This document shows, in pieces, positions 17,446 through 26,114 of a DNA stretch of 64,000 nucleotides (position 1 is the stretch's first letter; each line of letters begins with the position of its first letter). This DNA is from Blastococcus sp. PRF04-17 (GTDB taxonomy: Bacteria > Actinomycetota > Actinomycetes > Mycobacteriales > Geodermatophilaceae). Under the pieces are notes generated by a model that saw nothing but the letters and a program-made list of their open reading frames with translations, searched no databases and was not told the DNA's origin. Made by a program: the position numbers and the translations under genes. The stretch is taken from the NCBI RefSeq assembly GCF_023016265.1, contig NZ_CP095412.1, forward strand, positions 1,612,001 through 1,676,000, in the 5' to 3' direction.

Positions 17446-18062
17446 GTGAGCGACTCCTACCAGGACATGGGCGAGCTCCACGACCTGTTCGTCGAGGACG
17501 CCTGGGCGAGGCTCCGGCCGGCGCTCACCCAGGCCTTCGGGCAGCTGGACGGGTCGGCGGTCGTCCTCGACGTGGGCGCGGGCACCGGTGTCCGCACACG
17601 GGTGACGGTGCTGGCCGGGCAGGTACCGGAGGCGCTCGACGCGATGCGCGGACCGATCGCGGGGTTCGTCTGCGCGCACGTGCTCGGCCACCTGCCCCCG
17701 CGGGACCGGAGGGCTACCTTCGCCGGACTCGCGCGGTTGCTCGGCCCGTCCGGTGTGGGGTCGTGACACTCGCCACCCGGGCCCGGGACGACGTCCCGGT
17801 GCTGGAGCAGCCCCGCACGATCGGCGACCTCCGCTACCTCGCCCGCCACCTGCAGTCCGCGGACGACGGCACCTCGGTGACGGAGTACCAGGTTCTCGAC
17901 GGCGCGCGCGCCGTCCGCAGCGAGCGCCCCACCTCGGCCTGGGCAGCATCCACCGCCGAGGAGCTGAGCGCCGAGCTGACCGCCGCGGGCCTCGATCTCG
18001 AGCTCCTCGGGAGCGGAGCCGGGCTCGAGTGGAGGGCAGTCACCCGCCGCGACGTGCCGTGA
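17446..18062 (+). pseudogene. Class I SAM-methyltransferase-like gene, frameshifted and internally shortened
   Basis: It starts MSDSYQDMGELHDLFVEDAW and has SAM motif I (VVLDVGAGTG), then runs at once into RVTVLAGQVPEAL and VCAHVLGHLPPRDRRATFAG. The stretch that normally follows motif I (about 30 residues with the SAM-ribose acidic residue) seems to be missing in frame. Near 17757 one base is also missing: the frame stops after LLGPSGVGS and continues as VTLATRARDDVPVLEQPRTI to 18062. The frameshift may be a sequencing fault; the internal gap is harder to explain so. It follows rpsR and overlaps the FAD gene (GTGA), so probably Zur-controlled. Confidence 0.65.
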
Positions 18063-19309
18063 GAGATCCCGAGGTACTGGTCGTGGGCGCCGGTCCGCAT
18101 GGCCTCGCGGCGGTGTCCTACCTGCTCGCGGCCGATCCGTCGCTCGCCGGCCGGCTCGCCGTGGCCGACTCCGATCCCTGGCTGGCGGGCTGGGACGCCC
18201 GCTTCTCCTCGCTCGAGCTCACCACCCTCCGGTCGGCCTGCGTCCATCACCCGCACCCGGAGCCGTACGCGCTGCTCGACTGGGCCTCCGCCGCCGGCCG
18301 CTCCGGGCACTTCAGCGGTCCGGTCGGCGCCCCGGACACCACCCTGTTCGCCGACTTCTGCCGGTCCCTCGTCGCACGGCACGACCTGGAGCGCGCTCGC
18401 ATCGCGCTGCGGGTTACCGGCCTCCACCCGCGCGACGACGGCCGCGTCGACGTCGAACTCCCGGGTCGCCGGCTGCGGGTCCGCCGCGTCGTGCTCGCCG
18501 CAGGCGGCGGGCGCCCCCACGTGCCCGTGCCGGGCGGGGTGCACAGCGGATCGGTCGACCTGTCCGCCGTCCGCGCCGGGCAGGCGGTGGTCGTCGTCGG
18601 CGGCGGGCTCACCGCGGCGCACCTCGCCCGGCGCGCGGCCCTCCGCGGCGCGCACGTCGTGCTGGTGCCCCGGGCGCCACTGCGCTCCCGGTTGATGGAC
18701 GTCGACGCGGTTTGGCTCGGCACGGAGCTGCCCGGCTTCTTCGCGCGACCGGCGGCCGACCGCGCCGCGCTGGTCCGCACCGCCCGCCCGGGGACCGTGC
18801 CGCCCGCGGTCCGTGACGCCGTGCACGTCGATCCACGGGTTCGGATCCGGCTCGGACGTCTGCACCGCGTGTCGGCCGGCCGGGCCCACCTCGCCGACGG
18901 CGAGGACCTCCACGCGGACCACGTCTGGCTCGCCACCGGCTACTCCTTCGACGTCCGCCGCCACCGCCTCACCGCCGGGCTCCTGCAGGAGGCGCCCGTG
19001 GAGGTGGTGGACGGACTGCCGGTGCTGACGGCGTCCCTGTCGTGGGGCGGCACGTCCGTGCACGTCAGCGGCGGGCTCGCTGCCATGGGCATCGGACCCG
19101 CCGCCCGCGGTCTGGCCGGCGCGCGCATGGCTGCGGAGCGCTACACGGAGGCCATCACCGGCCTCGCGACCGGACGGCGTCAGTACCCGGTCCCGGAGAC
19201 GGCCCCGCCCGAGGCGATGCCGGCTCAGCCGCCGGGTCTGCGCCCCGCCGCGACGAGCCTCCATGCCGGGAAGCAGAAGACGCCCAGCACCCCCTGGACG
19301 ACGTCATAG
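18059..19309 (+). CDS. FAD/NAD(P)-binding oxidoreductase, flavin-monooxygenase-like, role unknown
   Basis: 416 residues with two Rossmann motifs: EVLVVGAGPHGLAAVSYLL at the N-terminus (FAD) and VVVVGGGLTAAHLARRAALR near residue 178 (NAD(P)H), plus the late ATG-type motif VWLATGYSF. The layout resembles lysine/ornithine N-hydroxylases and related flavin monooxygenases, but the substrate is not evident. GTG 18059 overlaps the methyltransferase stop. As the last gene of the zinc-free ribosomal operon it may modify a small molecule, perhaps a metallophore; that is inference. Its 3' end overlaps the methyltransferase remnant on the other strand. Confidence 0.75.
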   Translation: MRDPEVLVVGAGPHGLAAVSYLLAADPSLAGRLAVADSDPWLAGWDARFSSLELTTLRSACVHHPHPEPYALLDWASAAGRSGHFSGPVGAPDTTLFADFCRSLVARHDLERARIALRVTGLHPRDDGRVDVELPGRRLRVRRVVLAAGGGRPHVPVPGGVHSGSVDLSAVRAGQAVVVVGGGLTAAHLARRAALRGAHVVLVPRAPLRSRLMDVDAVWLGTELPGFFARPAADRAALVRTARPGTVPPAVRDAVHVDPRVRIRLGRLHRVSAGRAHLADGEDLHADHVWLATGYSFDVRRHRLTAGLLQEAPVEVVDGLPVLTASLSWGGTSVHVSGGLAAMGIGPAARGLAGARMAAERYTEAITGLATGRRQYPVPETAPPEAMPAQPPGLRPAATSLHAGKQKTPSTPWTTS

Positions 19310-19636
19310 GAGCCCGCATGCCGGGTGGTGACGTCGGTCCGGTGGACCCGCGCAGCCACGCCATCCCGTGAGCGGCACGCGCGGTGAAGCCCACCATCGG
19401 CGCGAAGAGGTCGACGGCGTCGACGGCCCCGGTGGGACCGACGACCACGGCGGTCGCCGATGCCGAGGCGCCCGCTCCGCACCACGCGTCGAGGACGCAC
19501 TCTCCTTCGACGGGACGCGTGACGCCCACGGTGCCCTCGTCCGCCGGTCCCCGCAGGTGCGGGGTGAGGTGCGCGACATCGCGCGCCGCCGCGTCGAAGG
19601 CCCGAGTGCGGGCAGTGGTACACCTTGGGCGCGCAT
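19225..19636 (-). pseudogene. Second methyltransferase remnant, broken in several places
   Basis: Minus-strand fragments in different frames line up as one class I methyltransferase: KVYHC, then (one base over) RTRAFDAAARDVAHLTPHLR, ECVLDAWCGAGASASATAVV (SAM motif I), GAVDAVDLFAPMVGF, and in another frame HRTDVTTRHAGSYDVVQGVL ending in a stop at 19225. Only about 135 residues survive; the rest is gone. Two or more frame breaks in 400 bases plus truncation mark real decay rather than one sequencing slip. Convergent with and overlapping the FAD gene. Confidence 0.55.
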
Positions 19637-19654
19637 CGAGGTGACGATGTAGGA

Positions 19655-19669
19655 ATGGGAACCGTTGTC
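19655..19669. promoter_or_regulatory. Degenerate Zur-like box before pacL-ctpC
   Basis: ATGGGAACCGTTGTC matches 12 of 15 bases of the box at 16423-16437 (ATGGGAATCATTCTC). It lies between the methyltransferase remnant (minus) and the PacL gene (plus), 30 bases before the PacL ATG. It could be a weak Zur site for either side or chance. Confidence 0.35.
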
Positions 19670-19698
19670 GCAAGGACCCACGATTGCACGGAGGGCAC

Positions 19699-20013
19699 AT
19701 GTCCGACTCACCAGCCCACGGGCGGACCGCCGGTGCCGGGCGCCTGCTCCGCAAGGCCGCCGGCACGGTCGTGACCGGGGTCGTCGGCGTGCTCGTCGTG
19801 CGAGCGGCGGAGCGCGGAGAGCCCGGCAGTCTCCCGCGCAAGGCCGCCGTCCGCGCCACCCGCTGGGGGATCGTGGCGTCCCGCCGCGCCGAGGCTGCCA
19901 TGGAGCAGGCGCGCCTGGCCGCCGGCGACGTCCGGGCACAGGCGTACGCCGATCTCGGCGAGCGGGTGCCTCCGCCGGCCGACCGGTCCGGCGGACACGA
20001 CCACAGCCACTGA
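19699..20013 (+). CDS. PacL-like (DUF1490) small membrane protein
   Basis: 104 residues: a polar start MSDSPAHGRTAGAG, one hydrophobic segment (AGTVVTGVVGVLVVRAA), an amphipathic region, and a C-terminus GGHDHSH. In mycobacteria DUF1490/PacL proteins carry a C-terminal His/Asp metal motif and form clusters with P-type metal exporters; PacL1 is encoded before CtpC exactly as here. GGAGGG precedes ATG 19699, and the stop overlaps the ATPase ATG (TGATG). Confidence 0.8.
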   Translation: MSDSPAHGRTAGAGRLLRKAAGTVVTGVVGVLVVRAAERGEPGSLPRKAAVRATRWGIVASRRAEAAMEQARLAAGDVRAQAYADLGERVPPPADRSGGHDHSH

Positions 20014-22192
20014 TGCGCCCCCGCATCGTCGCGGATGCCGGCGGGCGGATGCGGCTCTCGGCGCCCGCCCTCATCGGTTCGGCGGCCCGAGCCGTGCACG
20101 TGGAGAACGCCCTCGACGAGATCCCCGGCGTGCTGGCCGCACACGCCTACCCGATCACCGGGACGGTGGTGGTCTTCGTCGGTCCCGGCGCCGACCCCGA
20201 GGAGATCCTCACCGCCATCGCCGCCGTCGAGGAGCTTCCGGCCGACGCGGTGGCCGACCGAGCCCCGCGCTCCGCCGACGTCGCCACGATCGATCTGGTG
20301 CGGATCGGCGTCGGAGGTGCTGCCCTGGTCCTGCTCGGCGTCCGCCGCTACGGACTGCGGCGCCCTCCCCTGCTGTCGGGAAGAAGCCGCTTCGCGGCGA
20401 CCGTGGTGACGATCTTCACCGGCTACCCGTTCGCCAGGGGCACGGTCGGCACCCTGGCCGGCGAGCGCACCGCCGGGACCGACGCCCTGGTGACCGCCGC
20501 GACCCTGGCCAGCCTGCTGCTGCGCGAGAACGTGGTCGCGCTCACCGTTCTCTGGCTGCTCAACATCGGCGAGTGGCTGCAGGACCTCACGCTGCGCCGG
20601 ACGCGTGCCGCCATCTCCGCGCTGCTCGCCGGTACCCAGACCTCGGCGTGGGTGCTCCGGCCGGGGACCCCGGACGTCGAGGTCCAGGTCGAGCTCGCCC
20701 GGCTGCGAGTCGGCGACCACGTCGTGGTCCACGACCAGGCCACTCTCCCGGTCGACGGCGAGGTCGTCGACGGCGAGAGCGTCGTCGACCAGGCGGCCAT
20801 CACCGGCGAGCCGCTGCCGGTGTCCGTCCGGCCTGGGTCTCGCGTGCACGCCGGCTCGGTCAACCTGCGTGGACGGATCGTGGTCCGGGCGACCGCCACC
20901 GGCTCGGACACCGCCATCGGCCGGATCATCGCCCGGGTCGAGCGGGCTCAGGGCGACCGGGCGCCGGTCCAGACGGTCGGCGAGACCTTCTCCGGCCGCT
21001 TCGTGCCGCTGTCGTTCGCCCTCGCCGGAGCCACCTGGCTGGTCACCGGCGACGTCCGCCGGGCCATGACGATGCTGCTGATCGCCTGCCCCTGCGCCGT
21101 GGGTCTGTCGACCCCCACGGCGGTCAGCGCCGCCATCGGCAACGGCGCGTCCCGCGGCGTGCTGATCAAGGGAGGCGCGCACCTGGAGGCGGCCGGCCGG
21201 GTGGACACGGTGGTGTTCGACAAGACCGGGACGCTCACCGTCGGGCGCCCGGTGGTCACCAACGTCGTCTCCTTCTCCCCGGCCTGGACGCCCGAGACGG
21301 TCCTGGGCTACGCCGCGAGCTCGGAGGTGCACAGCCGGCACCCGCTCGCCCAGGCGGTCATCCGCTCGACCGAGGAGCGGCACGTGTACATCCCGCCCCA
21401 CGAGGAGTGCGAGGTGCTCCTCGGTCTGGGCATGCGCACCCAGGCCGACGGGCGCGTGCTCCTCCTGGGCAGCGAGGCCCTCATGGCCGACCAGGACGTG
21501 CCGGTGGCCGCGGAGGCGCTGGACTGGCTGGCCCAGCTGCGCGCGGCGACCGAGACCCCCTGCTGCTGGCAGTGGACGGCGAGCTCGTGGGGCTGGTCAG
21601 CCTGCGGGACGAGATCCGCCCCGAGGCCGCGCAGGTGCTGGCCACGCTGCGTGCCACGGGGGTCGAGCGCATCGTCATGCTGACCGGCGACCACGAGGCG
21701 ACCGCGCAGGCCGTGGCGGGCTCGCTCGGCATCACCGAGTGGCGGGCGGAGACGCTGCCGGAGGACAAACAGGACGTCGTGACCGCCCTCAAGGCCGAGG
21801 GCCGCACGGTCGCCGTCGTGGGTGACGGGACCAACGACGCACCGGCCCTGGCCAGCGCGGACATCGGAATCGCCATGGGCGTCTCCGGAACCGACGTGGC
21901 CGTGGAGACCGCCGACGTCGCGCTCGTGGGCGACGACCTGAGGCATCTGCTCGACCTGCGCGACCTGGGCCGGCAGACCCTGCGGATCGTCCGCCAGAAC
22001 TACGGCATGTCCATCGCCGTCAACGGGGCCGGTCTCCTGGTCGGAGCCGCCGGCGCACTGTCACCGGTGTTGGCAGCCGTACTGCACAACGCGTCGTCGG
22101 TAGCGGTGGCCGTCAACTCCGCCCGACTCGTCCGGTACCGGCGCACCATCGCGTCGGAACGGCTCGGATCGGGCGCACCGGCGGCGCGGTGA
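20013..22192 (+). CDS. ctpC: CtpC-like P1B metal-transporting ATPase, frameshifted
   Basis: Metal (probably zinc) exporter. N-terminal HMA-like region without CxxC (SAARAVHVENALDEIPGVLA), actuator motif AAITGEPLP, membrane CPC motif LLIACPCAVGLSTPTA, phosphorylation site VVFDKTGTLTVG, SRHPLAQAV (the HP motif), hinge VGDGTNDAPALASADIG. One base is missing near 21561 (acccccctgctg): after ATETP the frame changes and resumes LLLAVDGELVGLVSLRDEIR. Repaired length about 726, near M. tuberculosis CtpC. Coupled to the PacL-like gene. Confidence 0.88.
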
Positions 22193-22334
22193 GCGGTGAC
22201 CCACCGAGAGGCCGGGCGCCCGGCGGGCGGCAGTCGACGTGCCACCCGTGGAGGTTCCGCCGGGAAGCACCCGGAGCGTGAGAGCCTCGGTCGCCCGTGT
22301 GCGGCGACCCACCATCCCCGAGGAGACCGTACCG

Positions 22335-23351
22335 ATGACGCCTGAGGCGCCGCCGTTGCGGGACGACGTCCACACCGGGGCGGATGCCGCTCCGCCCACG
22401 CGGCGCATCACCTCCGGCGACCTCCTCTTCCTTCTCCTGCTGATCCCGATCGCGCTGCACTTCGTGCGCCCCGACTGGTTCCAGGGCGCGGCACTGCGGG
22501 CGTGGTCGACGGTGTTCGTGGCGGTCTGCCTGCAGGCACTGCCGTTCCTGGTGTTCGGCGTCCTCCTGTCCGCGGCGATCACGGCCTTCGTCCCGGCGTC
22601 CTTCTTCGAGCGGGCCCTGCCGAGCCGCCCCAACGTCGCCGTCCCCGTCGCCGGCGCCGCCGGTGCGGTGCTGCCCGGCTGCGAGTGCGCCTCCGTACCT
22701 GTGGCGGGCAGCCTCGTCCGCCGAGGCGTGGCGCCGTCCGCGGCGCTGGCGTTCCTGCTCAGCGCGCCGGCCATCAACCCCGTCGTCGTCGTGGCGACCG
22801 TGGTCGCCTTCCCGGACGAACCCATGATGGCCGCAGGCAGGTTCATCGCGTCGCTGCTGGTGGCGCTGATCATGGGCTGGTTGTGGTCGGCGTTCGGACG
22901 CCCGTCCTGGCTACGGCTCTCCTCTCGGTCGCCATCGACCGCCGACGGCAGTCGCGCAGCGACCTTCGTGGGCACGGCGCAGCACGACTTCGCGCACGCC
23001 GGTGGGTTCCTCGTCGTCGGCGGCCTCACCGCGGCCACCCTCAACGTCGTCGTCCCGCGAGCCTGGCTGGACACCCTGGCCGGGTCGGTCGTGCTGTCGA
23101 TCGTCGTGATGGCCCTTCTCGCCGTCATCCTCGCCATCTGTTCGGAGGCCGACGCCTTCGTGGCGGCCAGCCTCACCTCGTTCAGCCTCACCTCCCGGCT
23201 GGTCTTCCTCGTGGTGGGGCCGGTCGTGGACGTCAAGCTGATCGCGTTGCAGTCGGGCACCTTCGGCACGCGCTTCGCCGTGCGATTCGCCCCGGCCACG
23301 CTGGTCGTCGCCGTCGGTTGCGCCCTCCTCGTCGGGTGGGCGCTGCTGTGA
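22335..23351 (+). CDS. Permease of the YcgR/YraQ (UPF0718, DUF318) family
   Basis: 338 residues with about eight hydrophobic segments. The family motif LPGCECASVPVAGSLVRRG lies in the first half, followed by LLSAPAINPVVVVATVVAF. ATG 22335 is preceded by GAGGAGA. It is paired with the next gene as in B. subtilis ycgR-ycgQ. In several genomes this pair sits with COG0523 and zinc-free ribosomal genes, and a role in metal handling is suspected but unproven. No Zur box is visible in the 140 bases upstream. Confidence 0.85.
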   Translation: MTPEAPPLRDDVHTGADAAPPTRRITSGDLLFLLLLIPIALHFVRPDWFQGAALRAWSTVFVAVCLQALPFLVFGVLLSAAITAFVPASFFERALPSRPNVAVPVAGAAGAVLPGCECASVPVAGSLVRRGVAPSAALAFLLSAPAINPVVVVATVVAFPDEPMMAAGRFIASLLVALIMGWLWSAFGRPSWLRLSSRSPSTADGSRAATFVGTAQHDFAHAGGFLVVGGLTAATLNVVVPRAWLDTLAGSVVLSIVVMALLAVILAICSEADAFVAASLTSFSLTSRLVFLVVGPVVDVKLIALQSGTFGTRFAVRFAPATLVVAVGCALLVGWALL

Positions 23352-23361
23352 AGGACGTCCC

Positions 23362-24132
23362 GTGGAACGGCTGACCCAGCACCTGCTGCTGGTCCTGCTG
23401 GGTGGGGTGACCCTGCGGACCGCCCTGACCGATGCGCACCTGGCCTACGTGCTGGCCGGGTTCCGCCCGCTCCTGGTCGGCGCGGGGGCCGTCCTCCTGG
23501 TGCTCGGCGCGGTCGGAGTAGTGCGCGACTGGCCACTGCGTCTCTCTGACGAGGAGGACGAGGACGTCGACGAGGACATCGACGAGGGTGGCGCCGGCGA
23601 CCACGACCACCCGACGCACGGCCCCCCGAGGATCGCGTGGCTGCTCGTGCTGCCCGTCGCCGTCCTGCTCCTCGTCGCGCCGCCTGCCCTGGGCGCATAC
23701 ACGGCCGAGCGCCAGGCGCAGGCCGTCGTGGTGCCCGAGACCGACCGCGGCTCCTCCTGGCGCCTGGGTCCCGACGACGTCGGGGCCGACCACCGCTCGA
23801 TGACGCTGCTGGAGTACTCCATGTACGCACTCGGCGGCGGAGAGGAGGCCCTGCGCGACCGATCGGTTCGGTTGACCGGGTTCGTACTCCCGCGCAGCGA
23901 CGGCACCTGGTCGATCGCGCGCATCCGGATCAGCTGCTGCGCAGCGGACGCCGTGCCCGTCGGCGTCGTGGTCGCCGGCGACCAGGGAGACCTCGTGGCG
24001 GACCAGTGGGTGCAGATCATCGGCACCTGGGGGCCGGCCACGACGCACCCGGACGGCGGGTATCCCGAGCCGGTGATCGTGCCGGTCGAGGTGCGGGTGA
24101 TCGACGCTCCGGAGAACCCCTACGAGGTCTGA
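23362..24132 (+). CDS. TIGR03943 (YcgQ-like) putative permease subunit
   Basis: 256 residues. Two N-terminal membrane segments, then a loop with DEEDEDVDEDIDEGG and GDHDHPTHG that looks metal-binding, a third segment (WLLVLPVAVLLLVAPPA), and an outer domain with the conserved RISCCAADAVPVGV. It starts GTG 23362, 10 bases after the permease, so surely co-transcribed and likely a complex with it. Function unknown. Confidence 0.85.
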   Translation: MERLTQHLLLVLLGGVTLRTALTDAHLAYVLAGFRPLLVGAGAVLLVLGAVGVVRDWPLRLSDEEDEDVDEDIDEGGAGDHDHPTHGPPRIAWLLVLPVAVLLLVAPPALGAYTAERQAQAVVVPETDRGSSWRLGPDDVGADHRSMTLLEYSMYALGGGEEALRDRSVRLTGFVLPRSDGTWSIARIRISCCAADAVPVGVVVAGDQGDLVADQWVQIIGTWGPATTHPDGGYPEPVIVPVEVRVIDAPENPYEV

Positions 24133-24151
24133 CGGCCCGAGCGCGCATGCG

Positions 24152-24175
24152 GGTCACCGATACGGGTCGGTGACC
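24152..24175. terminator. 9-bp hairpin at convergent ends of the TIGR03943 and MarR genes
   Basis: GGTCACCGA and TCGGTGACC flank a 6-base loop. It includes the MarR stop and lies about 20 bases past the TIGR03943 stop. No T-run follows, as is common in GC-rich actinobacteria. Confidence 0.5.
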
Positions 24176-24600
24176 TCGCGCAGCCGCTCCAAGGCTGCCC
24201 GCAGCTGCGCCGTGGTCTCGGGGCCGAGGTGCGCCGTCCACTCGGCCTCCACCTCGGCCTCCACCTGCCGCGCCAGGGCGACCACCTGCTGTCCGCGCTC
24301 ATCGATCCGCACCAGTCGCGCGCGCCCGTCGGTCGGGTCGGGCACCCGGCGGACGTAGCCGGCGCGCTCGAGCTGGTCGACCAGGTGACCGGCGGTCTGC
24401 TTCGTCACCAGCGACTGCTCGGCGAGGTCGGTCAGCCGGGTGCCGTCCGGGCCGATGCGTGCGGCGATCCGGGCCTGCGCCGGCGTGAGATCGTCCATCC
24501 CGGCCGCGGCGAGCGCCGCGAGCACTCGGGCCTCCATGGCCCGGGACGGGTAGAAGCAGAGCAGGCCGAGGTTCTGCCGCTCCTCCGTTGCCACGCGCAC
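24154..24600 (-). CDS. MarR family transcriptional regulator
   Basis: 148-residue winged-helix regulator. DDLTPAQARIAARIG, then LTDLAEQSLVTKQTAGHLVD (recognition region) and the wing RRVPDPTDGRARLVRIDERG. GTG 24600 has GGGGGA upstream. It is divergent from a two-gene operon, with two near-identical palindromic sites in the shared promoter, so it probably represses both itself and that operon. The ligand is unknown. Confidence 0.92.
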   Translation of the reverse strand: MRVATEERQNLGLLCFYPSRAMEARVLAALAAAGMDDLTPAQARIAARIGPDGTRLTDLAEQSLVTKQTAGHLVDQLERAGYVRRVPDPTDGRARLVRIDERGQQVVALARQVEAEVEAEWTAHLGPETTAQLRAALERLREVTDPYR

Positions 24601-24614
24601 GATCCCCCTTGACG

Positions 24615-24657
24615 TTGGTCAGAACATCGAACCAAGATGGTCAGGACATCGTACCAA
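24615..24657. promoter_or_regulatory. Two direct copies of a palindromic MarR operator candidate
   Basis: Copy 1 (24615-24635) has arms TTGGT and ACCAA; copy 2 (24637-24657) has ATGGT and ACCAA. The 21-base copies differ at three positions and start 22 bases apart, two helical turns, so bound dimers would lie on the same face. They fill the 71-base gap between marR and the divergent operon. Confidence 0.75.
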
Positions 24658-24671
24658 GTGCAGGGGGCGAC

Positions 24672-25316
24672 ATGGACGTCGACCAGATCTGGGCGGCCAT
24701 CGACGCGGAACGGTCGAGCCTGGCCGACCTGCTCGAGGACCTCTCGCCGTCCGAGTGGCGCACGCCCCCGCTGTGCGACGCCTGGCGGGTCGGCGACGTC
24801 GCCGCCCACCTGACCCTCGCCCATGCGGGCTACCGCGACGTGTTCACCGCCGCCCTTCGCGCGCGGGGGAACTTCGACCGCATGATCCGGGACGAGGCCC
24901 TGCGGGCTGCCTCCCTGCCGCAGGAGGAGTATCCGCGCCGGCTGCGGGCGATGCTGGGCTCGCGGCGCACCGCTCCCTTCCTCACGCCCAAGCAGCCCCT
25001 CCTCGACGTGCTGGTCCACGGGCAGGACATCACGGTCCCGCTGGGCCGCTCCCGTCCCATGCCGGCCGCGGCGGCAGCCGTGGCCGCCCAGGCGGCGTGG
25101 GACGTCGGCTTCCCGTTCCGCGCCCGCCGGCGACTGGCCGGGCTCCGGCTCACCGCGACCGACGCCGACTGGACCGTCGGGTCGGGCGCACAGGTGGAGG
25201 GCCCCATCGCGGCCCTCCTGCTCCTGCTCACCGGCCGCCAGGCCGCCCTCGACCAGCTCACCGGCGACGGCGTGCGCACCCTGCGGCGCCGCGAGGAGAT
25301 GAGGAGACCGTCATGA
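24672..25316 (+). CDS. Maleylpyruvate isomerase N-terminal/DinB-like domain protein
   Basis: 214 residues of the TIGR03083-type mycothiol-dependent family: MDVDQIWAAIDAERSSLADL, then WRTPPLCDAWRVGDVAAHLT with the metal-site His, and LLDVLVHGQDITVPLG with the second His. Some members use mycothiol as thiol; the reaction here is not known. GGGGG is well placed before ATG 24672. Shares a stop/start (ATGA) with the next gene and is probably repressed by the MarR. Confidence 0.8.
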   Translation: MDVDQIWAAIDAERSSLADLLEDLSPSEWRTPPLCDAWRVGDVAAHLTLAHAGYRDVFTAALRARGNFDRMIRDEALRAASLPQEEYPRRLRAMLGSRRTAPFLTPKQPLLDVLVHGQDITVPLGRSRPMPAAAAAVAAQAAWDVGFPFRARRRLAGLRLTATDADWTVGSGAQVEGPIAALLLLLTGRQAALDQLTGDGVRTLRRREEMRRPS

Positions 25317-25624
25317 CCTGGGGTGTGATCGTCGACGTGCCGGCGCCGGTGGAGGTCTACGACGCGATGCACGCCCGCCTCCTGGAACGGACCGGCGGCT
25401 CGGTCGAGGGCCTGCTGGTCCACCTCGCCCGGGAGACCGGCAGCGGGTTCCAGATCGTCGAGGTGTGGGAGTCGCAGGCCGCCTACGAGCGGAGCACGAC
25501 CGAGATCGTCGGCCCGATCGCGCGGGAGCTCACCGGCGACGCCCCGCCGCCGTCTTCGGCCGACACCGCGCGGACGTTCGAGGTGCGCGGCCTGGTGCTC
25601 CCCCGCGCGCAGATCGCCGTCTGA
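25313..25624 (+). CDS. Small protein, possible ABM-like (dimeric alpha-beta barrel) fold
   Basis: 103 residues: [40 protein letters not shown] and [18 protein letters not shown] read like antibiotic-biosynthesis-monooxygenase-type proteins, but no catalytic residues can be named. It overlaps the preceding gene by four bases, so one operon under MarR. It ends 5 bases from the convergent def gene. Confidence 0.75.
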   Translation: MTWGVIVDVPAPVEVYDAMHARLLERTGGSVEGLLVHLARETGSGFQIVEVWESQAAYERSTTEIVGPIARELTGDAPPPSSADTARTFEVRGLVLPRAQIAV

Positions 25625-25629
25625 GGGGG

Positions 25630-26114
25630 TCAGCTCCGGTCGCGCAGGGCCCGCAGTGCGGACTTGCGCGCGTCACCGGTGAGCCGGTCGAGGAAGACCT
25701 TGCCGTCGAGGTGGTCGACCTCGTGCTGCAGGCAGCGGGCCATGAGGCCCTCCCCTCCAGCCGCAGCGGCTTGCCGTCGACGTCGAAGCCCTCCACGACG
25801 GCGTGCATCGCGCGCACCGTCGGCGCCCAGATGCCGGGCACCGAGAGACAACCTTCGTCGCCGTCCTGCGTCTCCTCCGACAGCTCGACGATGGTCGGGT
25901 TGACCATGTGCCCGATCTCGCCGTCGATGTTGTAGGAGAACGCGCGCACGCCCACGCCGATCTGTGGAGCGGCGAGCCCGGCCCGGCCCGGGTGGTCGAC
26001 GGTCTCGAGGAGGTCCCGGATCAGGCTGGCCAGCCAGCCGTCGAACGCCTTGACCTCGTCGGCGGGGGTGCGCAGGACCGGGTCACCGAGCTCTCGGATG
26101 GGACGGATCGTCAC
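25630..26114 (-). CDS. def: Peptide deformylase, frameshifted
   Basis: Removes the formyl group from new proteins. Motif 1 [11 protein letters not shown], motif 2 [12 protein letters not shown] (Cys ligand) and motif 3 [11 protein letters not shown] (two His and the catalytic Glu) are all present, but motif 3 lies one base out of frame: near 25753, in GAGGGGAGGG, a G is missing. Restored, the protein ends [17 protein letters not shown] at 25630. Full-length about 161 residues. Loss of an often essential enzyme is unlikely, so a sequencing fault is probable. Confidence 0.9.

Noticed and set aside
19699-21401. Minus-strand frame of over 500 codons opposite pacL-ctpC
   Set aside because: His/Gly/Asp-rich shadow; only the short methyltransferase remnant at its 3' end (19225-19636) has family features.
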